Positions 1 to 8,701 of a DNA stretch of 64,000 bases are shown piece after piece. The DNA is from Planctomycetota bacterium. GTDB lineage: Bacteria; Planctomycetota; UBA1135; GCA-002686595. The translations under genes were made by a program, and so were the position numbers. The DNA lies in assembly GCA_016712565.1 (NCBI GenBank), contig JADJQU010000006.1, positions 310,001 to 374,000 of the forward strand, given 5' to 3'. The stretch's first letter is position 1. Each line of letters begins with the position of its first letter. The notes beneath the pieces were generated by a model. The model saw only the letters and a program-made list of their open reading frames with translations. It had not been told where the DNA came from and did not search any database.

Positions 1-1541
1 GCCGCGTCCAGTTCGCCGATGTCGAACAGGATCTGCGCGGCGCGCGGGTCCAGTGGATGGCGCGAGAGGTACTCGCTCCAGGTCCGGCGGGCGAGGTCGA
101 ACTCCTCGCGCTCGCGTTGGGTCAGGCCCTCTGCGTATTCGCTGTCCAGCATGCGCTGCTGGGCCTCGGTCCAGTCCGCGCCGGCCGGGAACTCGCGCGT
201 GTAGGACACGAAGGCCTCGCGGGCCTCGGCGTGCCGGGCGGCGTTCGCCAGCGCCATGCCCTTGACGTACAGGGCCCGGGCCGGGAGGGCGGCCGCGAGC
301 GGATCGCCGGCCGCGGGCTTCCGCAGCGCCAGGATCCCGTCGAACACCGCCACGGCCTCGTCGGTTTGTCCGGCCGCGGTCAGGGCCTCGCCCAGCTCCA
401 GACGGGCCTTGGGGGCGCGGGCGTGGTCGGGGAAGCGCTCGACGAAGCGCCGCAGGGCCGAGAGGGCCTGGGATTGTCCAGACCAGGTGCCCACCAGGGC
501 GTATTGGGCCTCACCGTCCAGGGCCAGCACGGCCCGCAGGGCGTCGCCCGAGAGCTTGCGCAGGGCCGGACCCGCGGGTCCCTCGCCCGCGGCCGCGAGG
601 CGCAGGTCCGTGGACAGGTCCTCCAGGGTGCGTCGCGCCGCGGCCTGGGCACCGGTCTTCCCCTGGGCGCGAGCCAGGGAGAGCCGCACCGCGAAAATCC
701 ACGGGGGAGCGCCGACCCACGGGGGGGCGCCCACCTCCGTGCGCGGGGACCTGGGCGGGGAGCCGGCCGAGGCCTCGAAGCTCGGGTCGAACTCCAGGAG
801 GTGCGCCCGGCAGGCCGCCGCGAGTTCGGGCCATTGTTCCGCGGCTTCGAGGCATTGCACGCGGCGGAAGCTCGCGCGCTCCTCCAGTTCCGCCCCAGCG
901 CCCAATTCCAGGACCCGGCCGAAGAGGGCCGCGGCGCGGACGAAGTCGGGCTTGGCGGAAGGGGAAGCCGGGGGGCCGGCCAGTTCCTCGGCGAAGCGCA
1001 GGTAGATCTGGGCCAGCTCCCCCTGGCGCGGCGTCCCCGACAGACGTCGGGCCTCCTCGGCGTAGAGGGCCGCGGCCTCCTCGAACCGCCGTTCGCGGCG
1101 CAGCAACTCCGCCCTCAGGAAGCGCGACTTGTGCTTCCAGGACGACTGGGGATTCGCGCGATCCAATTCGTCCAGGGCCGCCAGGGCCTCGGCGCGCCGA
1201 TCCGCCTGGTCGAGCACGCTGGCGCGCAGGTAGCGCAGCGTGTCGGCCATCTGGGGCAGATCCCGGGCTTGCCCTTCCATGGCGGCCATGGCGGCCAGGG
1301 CGGCGAGGGCCGCCGCCGTGTCCTGTCCCCACAGGGCCTCGCGCACCGCGGCGGGAATCCCCGGGAGGCCGGTCCCCGGGCTGCCGGCTTGGGCGCCTGG
1401 GTTCCCCTGGCCCCCGGTGGGGGGCGCCTGGGCCGAGAGCGGCGGGAACAGCAGCGCCAGCGCGAACACGGACGTGGGGAGCAGCGTCCTCCAGGGGGAG
1501 GTGCGGGCGAGGAGCGCAGTCGAGCGGAGCAGCCTGTGCAT
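1..1541 (-). CDS. Secreted repeat-rich (TPR-like) protein, N-terminal part only
   Basis: The frame is open from an ATG at 1541 to the window edge, giving 513 residues of a longer protein whose C-terminus lies outside. Residues 1-38 look like a long signal peptide, with a basic start, a hydrophobic stretch LLPTSVFALALLFPPLSAQA and a likely cleavage after AQA. The rest is alanine/leucine/arginine-rich and helical, with paired-helix units typical of TPR proteins (for example ALAALDELDRANPQSSW, and HPLDPRAAQILFDIGEL near the edge). No enzymatic motif is visible. Long secreted proteins with such an N-terminus sometimes continue into alpha-2-macroglobulin-like domains, but that part is not in view. 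It is divergent from the lptF gene, with a 342-bp gap that holds a palindromic repeat. Confidence 0.72.
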   Translation of the reverse strand, partial: MHRLLRSTALLARTSPWRTLLPTSVFALALLFPPLSAQAPPTGGQGNPGAQAGSPGTGLPGIPAAVREALWGQDTAAALAALAAMAAMEGQARDLPQMADTLRYLRASVLDQADRRAEALAALDELDRANPQSSWKHKSRFLRAELLRRERRFEEAAALYAEEARRLSGTPRQGELAQIYLRFAEELAGPPASPSAKPDFVRAAALFGRVLELGAGAELEERASFRRVQCLEAAEQWPELAAACRAHLLEFDPSFEASAGSPPRSPRTEVGAPPWVGAPPWIFAVRLSLARAQGKTGAQAAARRTLEDLSTDLRLAAAGEGPAGPALRKLSGDALRAVLALDGEAQYALVGTWSGQSQALSALRRFVERFPDHARAPKARLELGEALTAAGQTDEAVAVFDGILALRKPAAGDPLAAALPARALYVKGMALANAARHAEAREAFVSYTREFPAGADWTEAQQRMLDSEYAEGLTQREREEFDLARRTWSEYLSRHPLDPRAAQILFDIGELDA

Positions 1542-1705
1542 GGGTCGGTCCAGTTCCTGGCGTGTCGGCGTCAGAGGGCGAACGTGCTAGCGGGGAGGGA
1601 GTTCACCGTCACCCCCAACGCCGCCCCGGGCGGGCGGCTTGGCGCAACAACGAAGGGGCGCCGGGGGGCTCGCCATTCCGGGGGGGCAGTCGGAGTGCGC
1701 GATCC

Positions 1706-1872
1706 CTAGTGTCCCGATCCAGGAGTCCGTCGCCAAACTCGGCCCGCCTGCGGCTCCCTGGCTGCGTTGCCGCTCCTCCGAGTGTTGCATTGAACACGCG
1801 TCGTCGCGGCGCCTTGCCAGGAAACCGCATTCAGGCCGCCTTTGCCAACGGACTCCTGGATCACGACACTAG
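1706..1872. repeat. 167-bp MITE-like palindromic element (copy 1)
   Basis: The element begins CTAGTGTC and ends GACACTAG. Its outer 45 bp on each side are imperfect inverted repeats; the left arm and the reverse complement of the right arm share CTAGTGTC and then GATCCAGGAGTCCGT. The inner part, about 1751-1863, is repeated at 26488-26600 with roughly 80% identity by eye. It has no coding capacity of its own. An open frame starting with TTG at 1842 reads out of its right end into lptF, but those residues are probably not translated. The palindromic CTAG ends and the dispersed second copy suggest a miniature inverted-repeat transposable element or a REP-like repeat. Confidence 0.75.
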
Positions 1873-1875
1873 ACT
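1870..1875 (+). promoter_or_regulatory. Putative -10 hexamer for lptF
   Basis: TAGACT lies 8 nt before the GTG at 1884, so transcription would begin at or next to the start codon. The hexamer straddles the right edge of the palindromic element (its TAG is the last part of CTAG). No clear -35 is visible. Confidence 0.35.
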
Positions 1876-1883
1876 ACCGACGC

Positions 1884-3020
1884 GTGACCTTGTTCCTCTA
1901 TGTCCTGCGGCTCCTGTCCGCGGCGGTGGTGGTCTCCGCGAGCGGCCTGTGCTTCATCGCCCTGCCCGGCATCGTGGTGGGCGCGGTGCATCGGCTGGGC
2001 GGCGTCGAGGTGGGGGCTCTGATGGGCTTCCTGCCCCTGGCCCTGGTGGACCTGGTGCCCTACATGCTGCCGATCGGCTTCCTGTTGGCCCTGGTGTCGA
2101 CCTACGGTCGGCTGGCCGCGGACAACGAGTGGACCGCGATCAACATGGCCGGGATCCACCCCGCGCGCATGATGCTGCCCGCGGCTCTGGTGGGGCTGCT
2201 CCTGGCGGCGGTGTCCCATTACCTGGTGACCGAGGTCTCGCCGGGGAACTCCTTCCGCCAGAAGGAGTACGCCCGCAGCGTGCTGGTCGAGGGCTTCCGC
2301 GACGTCAGCAAGGGCCGCACGGAAATCGACTACTTCAAGGACTTCTACCTCTCGGCCCAAAGCCGCGATCCGGGAACGAACGTCTTTCGCAACGTGACGA
2401 TTCACCTGCCGCCCAAACCCCAGGACAAGTCCGCCCGCAAGGAGCAGAAGGACACGGGGGGCAAGGAGTCGGGCGGTCGCGCCCCGGAGACCGGCATCAC
2501 GGTGCTGGCGGACGTGGCCGAGTTTTCGTTTCGCGGGAACGTGATGCGCATCGACCTGACGCGGCCGCGCAACGCCGATGCGAGCAACGACCGGCAGGTG
2601 GGCTTCGTGGTCTTCGAGATCGACATCGACGATCTGCTCAAGGTCAAGCCCAAGAACCGCGCCGAGTGGCGCTTCCAGACCAGCCGCGACCTGCGGCGCA
2701 TGCTGCGCGAGGGACGCGTGGAGGCCGAGGACGTCCGCCGCGCGACCTACGAGCTGCACCGCCGCGATTCCATGACCGGCACCTACCTGCTGTTCCTGCT
2801 CCTGGGGGTGCCCACGGGACTCCTGCTGCGGCGCGGCACCCAACTGGGCGCCCTGGCCGCGGCCGTGGCCTACGCGCTGCTCTACTACCTGCTCTCCATC
2901 CGGCTGGGGAAGTCCCTGGCCAACTGGGGCACGATCCCGCCGGCCCTCGGCGCCTGGGCCACGGTGAGCCTGGGCAGCGCCGCGGGGCTGTGGCTGTGTT
3001 TCAAGGCCTTTCGCCGATGA
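1884..3020 (+). CDS. lptF: LptF/LptG-family LPS export permease (first of pair)
   Basis: This is an inner-membrane permease of the YjgP/YjgQ family, which with LptB forms the ABC motor that pulls lipopolysaccharide out of the inner membrane. The protein (378 residues from GTG 1884) has the family layout: three N-terminal membrane segments, a periplasmic domain, and three C-terminal membrane segments ending near FKAFRR. The family signature around MLPIGFLLALVSTYGRLAAD is clear. A TTG at 1842 would add 14 residues, but they are encoded inside the palindromic repeat, so GTG 1884 is preferred. The stop overlaps the next start as ATGA, so the two permease genes are coupled. Which of the pair is F and which is G cannot be settled by eye. 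Confidence 0.85.
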   Translation: MTLFLYVLRLLSAAVVVSASGLCFIALPGIVVGAVHRLGGVEVGALMGFLPLALVDLVPYMLPIGFLLALVSTYGRLAADNEWTAINMAGIHPARMMLPAALVGLLLAAVSHYLVTEVSPGNSFRQKEYARSVLVEGFRDVSKGRTEIDYFKDFYLSAQSRDPGTNVFRNVTIHLPPKPQDKSARKEQKDTGGKESGGRAPETGITVLADVAEFSFRGNVMRIDLTRPRNADASNDRQVGFVVFEIDIDDLLKVKPKNRAEWRFQTSRDLRRMLREGRVEAEDVRRATYELHRRDSMTGTYLLFLLLGVPTGLLLRRGTQLGALAAAVAYALLYYLLSIRLGKSLANWGTIPPALGAWATVSLGSAAGLWLCFKAFRR

Positions 3021-4141
3021 TCGCCTGGAGACCGGGAAACCTGCTGCTGTTCGGGCGCCTGGACCGCTACGTCGGTGGACTGTTCGGCATGTCCTACGCC
3101 ACGGCCATGCTGCTGGTGGTGGGCCTGTTCGTGGTGGCCGACTTCGCCACGCACCTCGCCTGGTTCGAGCCCGCCGAGGACGGCAGCAGCGTGTCCATGT
3201 TCGTGGTGCTCGAGTACTACGCCCTGAGCGTTCCGTTCCTCTACGCCCAGGCCTCGCCCTTCGTGACCGTGGTGGCCGCCATGTTCACGGTGACCCGGCT
3301 GGTGAAGAAGAACGAGTTTTCCGCCGGGCTCTCCGCGGGCGTCAGCTCCCAGAGGCTGCTGCTGGCGGTGTTCCTCGGCGCCGTGGCCGCGGCGGCGGCC
3401 ACGTTCATCATCCGCGAGTCGGCGAGCGGCTTCGTCGGGGCGCGCCGCGACGCCCTGTTCGACCGCATCGACGAGCGCCGCGAGGAGGCCGTGCTGACCA
3501 ACTTCTGGTTCCGCGACGCGGCCCAGAACGTGGTGCACCTGGGTGAGTTTCGCGCCGGCACGGCCCTGGGCCGGCCGCCGGCGGGCAAGCAACTGGAGGC
3601 CACCTTCACGCGTCGCGGAGTGGTGGTGAGCGTGGCCGCGGATGAATTCCATTGGGTGGACGGCCCGGGGCGCAGCGGCTGGCGGCTCGTGGGCGGCCGC
3701 GTGCGCGAGGTGGGGCTCGAGTCCAAGCTCGAGCCCGTGGAGTGGCTGGAGGAGGTGCGCTTCACGCCCGAGGACGTGCTGACCGCCGACAAGGCCCGCG
3801 ACCGCGTCCTCGAACTGTCCTTCCAGCAGGTGTTGCGCCTGTCCGCCCGGGATCCGGACAACACCAGCTACCAGACCCTGCTGCAGTACCTGCTGACCTT
3901 CCCCCTGGCCAACATCGTGCTGGTGCTCTGCGCCGTGCCCTTCCTGGTGGGCCGGGAGCGCGGCAAGGGCGGCGAGGCGGTCATGGGAGGCCTGCTCTTG
4001 TGCGTGGGTTTCTTCTGCGTGGATTTCGTGACGCGATCCATGGGCCTTTCCGGGGACCTTTCGCCCCTGATGTCGGCCTGGCTGCCGGTGCTGCTCTTCG
4101 GGGCACTGGGCATCAGCCTGACCCATTTCATGCGCACCTGA
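3017..4141 (+). CDS. lptG: LptF/LptG-family LPS export permease (second of pair)
   Basis: This is the second YjgP/YjgQ permease (374 residues), the partner of the gene just upstream with which it overlaps by 4 bp (ATGA). It has an N-terminal block of membrane segments (AMLLVVGLFVVADFATHLAW and following), a periplasmic beta-rich middle (residues about 140-265) and C-terminal membrane segments starting near LLTFPLANIVLVLCAVPFL. The motif RLVKKNEFSAGLSAGVS matches the conserved cytoplasmic coupling region that contacts LptB. It is known to act in Lpt transport of LPS. A heptosyltransferase gene 1.5 kb downstream also points to an LPS-bearing outer membrane. No lptB, lptA or lptC is present in the window. 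Confidence 0.85.
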   Translation: MIAWRPGNLLLFGRLDRYVGGLFGMSYATAMLLVVGLFVVADFATHLAWFEPAEDGSSVSMFVVLEYYALSVPFLYAQASPFVTVVAAMFTVTRLVKKNEFSAGLSAGVSSQRLLLAVFLGAVAAAAATFIIRESASGFVGARRDALFDRIDERREEAVLTNFWFRDAAQNVVHLGEFRAGTALGRPPAGKQLEATFTRRGVVVSVAADEFHWVDGPGRSGWRLVGGRVREVGLESKLEPVEWLEEVRFTPEDVLTADKARDRVLELSFQQVLRLSARDPDNTSYQTLLQYLLTFPLANIVLVLCAVPFLVGRERGKGGEAVMGGLLLCVGFFCVDFVTRSMGLSGDLSPLMSAWLPVLLFGALGISLTHFMRT

Positions 4142-4357
4142 GCCCACGGGGCCCTGCATCCGTTGCGGGGGCGGGGGCGGCGTGCGGGGCGGCCGGGGAG
4201 GCCGTGGACAGGGCGTCGGCGGCGCGGGAGCCGGGCCCCTCCGTGGAGCCCGCCCGACGGCTTTGCTACAAGGGGACCCCACCACTCCCGGGAAGAAACG
4301 CGCGGGGAGGGCGTCCCACGACGCGACCCGCGGCCCTGCCTGAACGAACTTCCGGTC

Positions 4358-5623
4358 ATGAACCTCCGGCACACCCTGCTCCTCCTTCCGATCGTGCTCG
4401 GCGCCTGCCGGTCGGGCCTCGATGCCCCCGAGTCCGCCGACGACTTGCGCACCATCGACGGGCTTTCCGCCGCGGGGCGCCACGAGGACGCCCTGATCGC
4501 GGCCGAGGCCTACCGCCAGAACCACCCGGACGATCCCGAGGGCCTGGTGCAGTTTCGCCGGGCCAAGGCGGCCGTGATGCTCCAGCAGGCCCGCCAAGCC
4601 TGCTTCGCCGAGAAGAACCTGGAGGCCCTGGAGATGACGCGGGAGGCGCTCAAGATCGCGCCCGACGAGCCCGTGCTCGCCCACTGGGAGCTGAAGCTGG
4701 AGCGCAAGCTGGCCCAGATCCACGCCGCCAACGGGGACGAGTTCTTCGCCTCCTCCAGCCTGGACGCGGCGCGGGAGGAGTACGAGAAGGCCCTGGAGTA
4801 CGTGCCCGGCGATCCCGCGGCCAGCGCGGGCCTGGCCCAGGTGCTCCTGCAGCTCAACTACCGCCGCGGCATGGGGGAGCAGTACTACGAGGACGGCGTG
4901 CACCTGCTGCGCGACTACTGGCTGGAGCAGGCCAAGACGCGCTTCGCGTACACGAACAAGTACCTGCCCGCCAACGACCGCGCCAAGGAGCGCGGCTCGA
5001 TGGTCGCTTCCCAGCTGGCCGGCGCGCGCTGCTCCCTGGCCGCAGGCATGGAGGCCCAGGGGCTGTGGGCCGCCGCGCGCAATGAGTACCGCTTCGCGTT
5101 GCTGCTGGCCCCCGAGCATCCGGATGCCGTGACCGGCCTGGCGCGCACGCGCGTCGAAGCCGAGGCCGAGGACAAGCTGCGCGAGGTGGAGCGGCTGACG
5201 CGCAACAAGCAGTACGACAAGGCGCGCGAAGTGATCGAGGCGGGGCTCGCGATGACCAAGCTGCAGAGCGAGCGCTTCGAGGGCGCCAAGGCCGGCATCG
5301 AGGAGGCGATTCTCGAAAACTCCTACCAGAGCGCACTGGCCCTGGAATCCGACCAGGACTTCGAGGGTGCCATCGCCGCCTACGACAAGCTCCTGGAGCG
5401 GCGCAACTACTACAAGGATGCGTTGGCCCGGCGCGACACCCTGCGCACCTACGTGACGAAGGCGGCCGAGCTCTACCAGCAGGTCCTGGACTCCGCCGAT
5501 CCGGCGGACAAGCTTCGATACCTGCGGCAAATCGAGCTTTTCTGGCCCGAGTACCGCAACCTTCCGGAGCTGATCCGCCTGCTCAAGCCGGCGCTCACGC
5601 CGGGCGAACCGGGCAATCCCTGA
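4358..5623 (+). CDS. TPR-repeat lipoprotein
   Basis: The protein has 421 residues and starts with a lipoprotein signal, with lipobox VLGAC at residues 13-17. The mature part is a chain of helical hairpins resembling tetratricopeptide repeats, for example AAREEYEKALEYVPGDPAAS, AARNEYRFALLLAPEHPDA and ARTRVEAEAEDKLREVERL. Proteins of this type act as scaffolds on the periplasmic face of a membrane; no partner is indicated here. It lies 216 bp after lptG on the same strand and overlaps the 3' end of the convergent heptosyltransferase gene by 29 bp. Confidence 0.8.
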   Translation: MNLRHTLLLLPIVLGACRSGLDAPESADDLRTIDGLSAAGRHEDALIAAEAYRQNHPDDPEGLVQFRRAKAAVMLQQARQACFAEKNLEALEMTREALKIAPDEPVLAHWELKLERKLAQIHAANGDEFFASSSLDAAREEYEKALEYVPGDPAASAGLAQVLLQLNYRRGMGEQYYEDGVHLLRDYWLEQAKTRFAYTNKYLPANDRAKERGSMVASQLAGARCSLAAGMEAQGLWAAARNEYRFALLLAPEHPDAVTGLARTRVEAEAEDKLREVERLTRNKQYDKAREVIEAGLAMTKLQSERFEGAKAGIEEAILENSYQSALALESDQDFEGAIAAYDKLLERRNYYKDALARRDTLRTYVTKAAELYQQVLDSADPADKLRYLRQIELFWPEYRNLPELIRLLKPALTPGEPGNP

Positions 5624-6734
5624 GCGGGCGCTCGAGGGCCTCGAGCACCGACGCGATCCCGAGCCGCGTCATGCACACCGGCCCCTCGGGGTGCCGGCAG
5701 ACCCTGGAGAAGCAGGGCGCGCAGGGGAGTTCCTCGCTGCTGCGCACCACGCCGTGACGGGCCGGGCCGGTCTCGCGCTCGGGAGGGGGCCAGGGGCCCG
5801 TGCGCCAGTGGGACTGGGGGCCCTCCAGCACGACCACGCAGAGCCCAGAGGCCGCCGCCAGGTGCAGCGGGCCCGAGTCCACGCCCACCGCGCGGGCTCC
5901 CGCCTGCGCGCACAGGGAGAAGCAGGCCGCCAATTCCCGCAGGCCGCGCTGGGGAACCCAGGCGCGCACCGCCGGGAGATCCCGCAGCTCGCGGGCGAGC
6001 TCGAGGCCCGGGGCCTCCTCGGCTGGGCCCCCCAGGAGCAGCACGCGCCTTCCGCGGCGGGCCAAGGCCCTGGCCAGTTCGCCCCAGCGATTCAGCGGCC
6101 AGGAGCGCACGTCCCCCGGGGCGGAAAGCAAGAGCAGCACGTCGCCCGGGCCGGGCGCGGAGCCCAGCACCTGGGCCAGCCGCAAAGCCCCGCGTTCCAG
6201 TTCCCCGGGGCCCAAGGCCAGGTCGAAGTCCGCCCCGCACTCCGGGCCGCCCACGTGCCGCGCCAGGGCAAGCATGCGATCGACGGCGTGGGCGGACGGG
6301 GCCTCCAGCACCTGACCCGCAGCGGAAGCGAAGCGGGGCCGTTCCGCGGCGGGCGCGCTATCGTGCAGCACCGCCGCCCCCAGTCGCTCGCGCCAGTCGC
6401 GCGGATGCAGCCCGCTGCGCCGCGCGCTCCCCGCGCACAGGGAAACCGCGGCGCTCTTCAGATTGCCTTGGGCGTCCACGCTCCAGGTGGGCGCGAAGCG
6501 CGAGAGCTCCGCCGCCAGCCGCGGCCAGGCCCCGGCACCCTGCTCGCGCTGGAAGAGCACCACCCGCTCCAGGCCCGGCAGTCCCTCCAGCAGGCCGGCG
6601 AAGGCGGGCTCCACGGCCCAGGCCAGCCGGGCCGCCGGGCGGGCGCGGCGCAGCGCGTGGAACACGGGCAACGCGTGGACCACGTCGCCCATGTGCGACA
6701 GACGGATCAGGAGGATACGCTCTTCGCTCGCCAA
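5595..6734 (-). CDS. GT9-family heptosyltransferase-like glycosyltransferase
   Basis: The protein has 379 residues and belongs to the ADP-heptose:LPS heptosyltransferase family (GT9, GT-B fold). The N-terminal motif ILLIRLSHMGDVVHALPVF is diagnostic, and the C-terminal half has a nucleotide-sugar site around DSGPLHLAAASGLCVVVLEG. Family members transfer heptose or a related sugar onto lipid A core in the cytoplasm. The start is TTG at 6734; only 11 bp separate it from the divergent kinase start. The cysteine-rich tail CAPCFSRVCRHPEGPVCM is found in several GT9 proteins and has no known role. The acceptor sugar cannot be told from sequence. Confidence 0.85.
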   Translation of the reverse strand: MASEERILLIRLSHMGDVVHALPVFHALRRARPAARLAWAVEPAFAGLLEGLPGLERVVLFQREQGAGAWPRLAAELSRFAPTWSVDAQGNLKSAAVSLCAGSARRSGLHPRDWRERLGAAVLHDSAPAAERPRFASAAGQVLEAPSAHAVDRMLALARHVGGPECGADFDLALGPGELERGALRLAQVLGSAPGPGDVLLLLSAPGDVRSWPLNRWGELARALARRGRRVLLLGGPAEEAPGLELARELRDLPAVRAWVPQRGLRELAACFSLCAQAGARAVGVDSGPLHLAAASGLCVVVLEGPQSHWRTGPWPPPERETGPARHGVVRSSEELPCAPCFSRVCRHPEGPVCMTRLGIASVLEALERPLRDCPVRPA

Positions 6735-6745
6735 GGCCGCGCGCC

Positions 6746-8701
6746 ATGCTACGCGCGAGCGCCGCGATGATCCGCAGGATTTCGACCAAGCTGGTGCTCG
6801 CGGTGCTCGGCGCCGTGATCGTGCCGTTCCTCGGCTTCGCCCTGTTCGTCGAGTACCAGATGCGCGAGCGCCTGTCGCGGGACGTGGTCCTGAGCTCCCT
6901 GCGGGGCCTGGCCAACGACCTGGCGGCGCAGATCGACCGCGAAGTCGGCGAGTACCGGAACGACATCCAGTTCCTGGCCGCCGACCCGTTCTGCTGGTAC
7001 TCGATCGAGGAGGCCCGGCTGCAGGCCACCGGTCGCGACGACAGCACCACGCTCCGCAAGGCGCTGGCCAAGACCTTCGACAGCGCCGTGGTGGTCAAGC
7101 GCCATTTCGAGCTCCTGGTCCTGGTCAACGCCGCCGGAAGCCTGATCGCCTGCAACCGGCACGATCAACAGGGCGCGCCGCTTCCCGTGGAGACGATCTT
7201 GACCCTGGAAGGACGGAACTTCGCCCCCGAGCCCTGGTTCGCCGCGGGCCTCGAGGCGCGCTCGTTCGCCCTGGACCAGCACACGACGGACCTCCTGGGC
7301 AGTTCGCCCCAGCCCCGCTGGTTCCTGGGCTTCTCCATGCCCGTGTTCTCCGAGGCCGACCCCGGTGAAGTCAGCGGCGTGCTCTTCGGCCTCGTGGATT
7401 GGAGCAAGGTCCAGGACGAAGTGGCCGCACCGGCGATCAAGGAATACTTCCGCGGTCTGGTGCCCGACGAGTACCCATCGGCCTACGCCTGGGTCTGGAA
7501 GTCCGACGCCAACACGATCCTGGCCCACCAGAACCGCGGGCTCTACGGCCAGCGCGTCAGCGAGGACCTGGGCCTGGCCGCCCTGACCCAGGCGGCCCTG
7601 GCGGCGGACGGCGGCCTCTACCCGCCCTACGAGTTCGGCGGCAAGGCGAAGAGCGCCGCCTTCAAGCACACCAGGCCCCCCGAGCGCCACGGCTTCGGCT
7701 GGGTCGTGGGCGTCGGCATCGACGACGACGACATTTTTCGCGGCGTCAACGAGCTGCGCAAGAACCTGGTCCGGGCCACGGCCGTGGTGCTCCTGGTGGC
7801 GCTGCTGTGGACCCTGGTGATCGCCCGGCGCATCACGCAGCCGATCCTCAGCCTGCGCGAGCACACGCGGCGCGTGGCCGCGGGCGATCTCGACGCGCGC
7901 GTCGAGGTGGGCGGCGGCGACGAGATGGCCGAGCTCGGCAACGCGTTCAACGACATGACGCGCGAGATCAAGGTCCAGCGCTCGGCCATCGTCAAGGCCG
8001 AGAAGGACGCCGCCTGGCGCGAAATGGCGCGGCAGGTGGCCCACGACATCAAGAACCCCCTGACGCCGATCCAACTCTCGGTGGAGCTCCTGCAGCGCGC
8101 CAAGCGCGAACAAAGCCCGCAGTTCGATTCGATCTTCGAGCGCACCACGGACACCATCGCGCGCCAGGTGGCTCACCTGCGGGAAATCGCGGCCGATTTC
8201 CAGGCGCTCACCGGCGCCCTGAAGCAGCAGAATCCCCGCGACTGCGACGCGGGGCTCCTGGTGGACGACCTGCTTTCCTTGAACGGTGCCTGGGCCCGGG
8301 AGGCCAGCATCGCCGTGGTCCGCAGCGGCGGAAGCGCCAGCGTGTTCGTGGACGAGCCCCTGCTGCGCCGCGTGCTGCAGAACTTGATCTCCAACGCGAT
8401 CCAGTCGATGCCGGAGGGCGGCGAGCTCTCCCTGGACGTGTCGCGCCGCGGCGAGCGCGTGAGCATCGAAGTCAAGGACCGCGGCGTCGGACTGCCGGAG
8501 GAAGTGCGCGCCCATCTCTTCGAGCCCTACTTCACGACGCGTTCGGGCGGCACGGGTCTGGGACTGGCCATCGCCCGGCGCGCGGTGGAGGAAATGGGGG
8601 GCACCATTCGGCTCGAACCGCGCGGGGACGGGGCGGGCAGCGTGGCGACGGTCGAGCTGCCCGCGGGCCGGGGCGCGGCCGGACCGGAGTCCCGGGCATG
8701 A
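6746..8701 (+). CDS. NtrY-like membrane sensor histidine kinase
   Basis: The protein has 651 residues. A membrane segment at about 17-37 is followed by a large periplasmic dCache-like sensor (about 40-330), a second membrane segment (VVLLVALLWTLVIA, about 342-355), a HAMP domain, and the kinase core. The H-box AWREMARQVAHDIKNPLTP carries the phosphoacceptor His433; the N-box NLISNAIQSMPEGG has Asn546/Asn550, and the G boxes are DRGVGLP and GGTGLGLAIA. The H-box with DIKNPLTPIQLS is typical of NtrY kinases. No cognate regulator is adjacent. The degenerate NtrC-like regulator at 32.2 kb is a candidate only by family logic. ATG 6767 is an alternative start. It is coupled (ATGA) to the downstream epimerase gene. 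Confidence 0.88.
   Translation: MLRASAAMIRRISTKLVLAVLGAVIVPFLGFALFVEYQMRERLSRDVVLSSLRGLANDLAAQIDREVGEYRNDIQFLAADPFCWYSIEEARLQATGRDDSTTLRKALAKTFDSAVVVKRHFELLVLVNAAGSLIACNRHDQQGAPLPVETILTLEGRNFAPEPWFAAGLEARSFALDQHTTDLLGSSPQPRWFLGFSMPVFSEADPGEVSGVLFGLVDWSKVQDEVAAPAIKEYFRGLVPDEYPSAYAWVWKSDANTILAHQNRGLYGQRVSEDLGLAALTQAALAADGGLYPPYEFGGKAKSAAFKHTRPPERHGFGWVVGVGIDDDDIFRGVNELRKNLVRATAVVLLVALLWTLVIARRITQPILSLREHTRRVAAGDLDARVEVGGGDEMAELGNAFNDMTREIKVQRSAIVKAEKDAAWREMARQVAHDIKNPLTPIQLSVELLQRAKREQSPQFDSIFERTTDTIARQVAHLREIAADFQALTGALKQQNPRDCDAGLLVDDLLSLNGAWAREASIAVVRSGGSASVFVDEPLLRRVLQNLISNAIQSMPEGGELSLDVSRRGERVSIEVKDRGVGLPEEVRAHLFEPYFTTRSGGTGLGLAIARRAVEEMGGTIRLEPRGDGAGSVATVELPAGRGAAGPESRA

Noticed and set aside
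1842..1883. TTG start extending LptF by 14 residues
   Set aside because: These codons lie inside the palindromic repeat and add no family sequence; GTG 1884 has a better upstream signal.
2885..5530. A long minus-strand open frame
   Set aside because: It is antisense to lptG and the TPR lipoprotein, both supported by membrane topology or lipobox.
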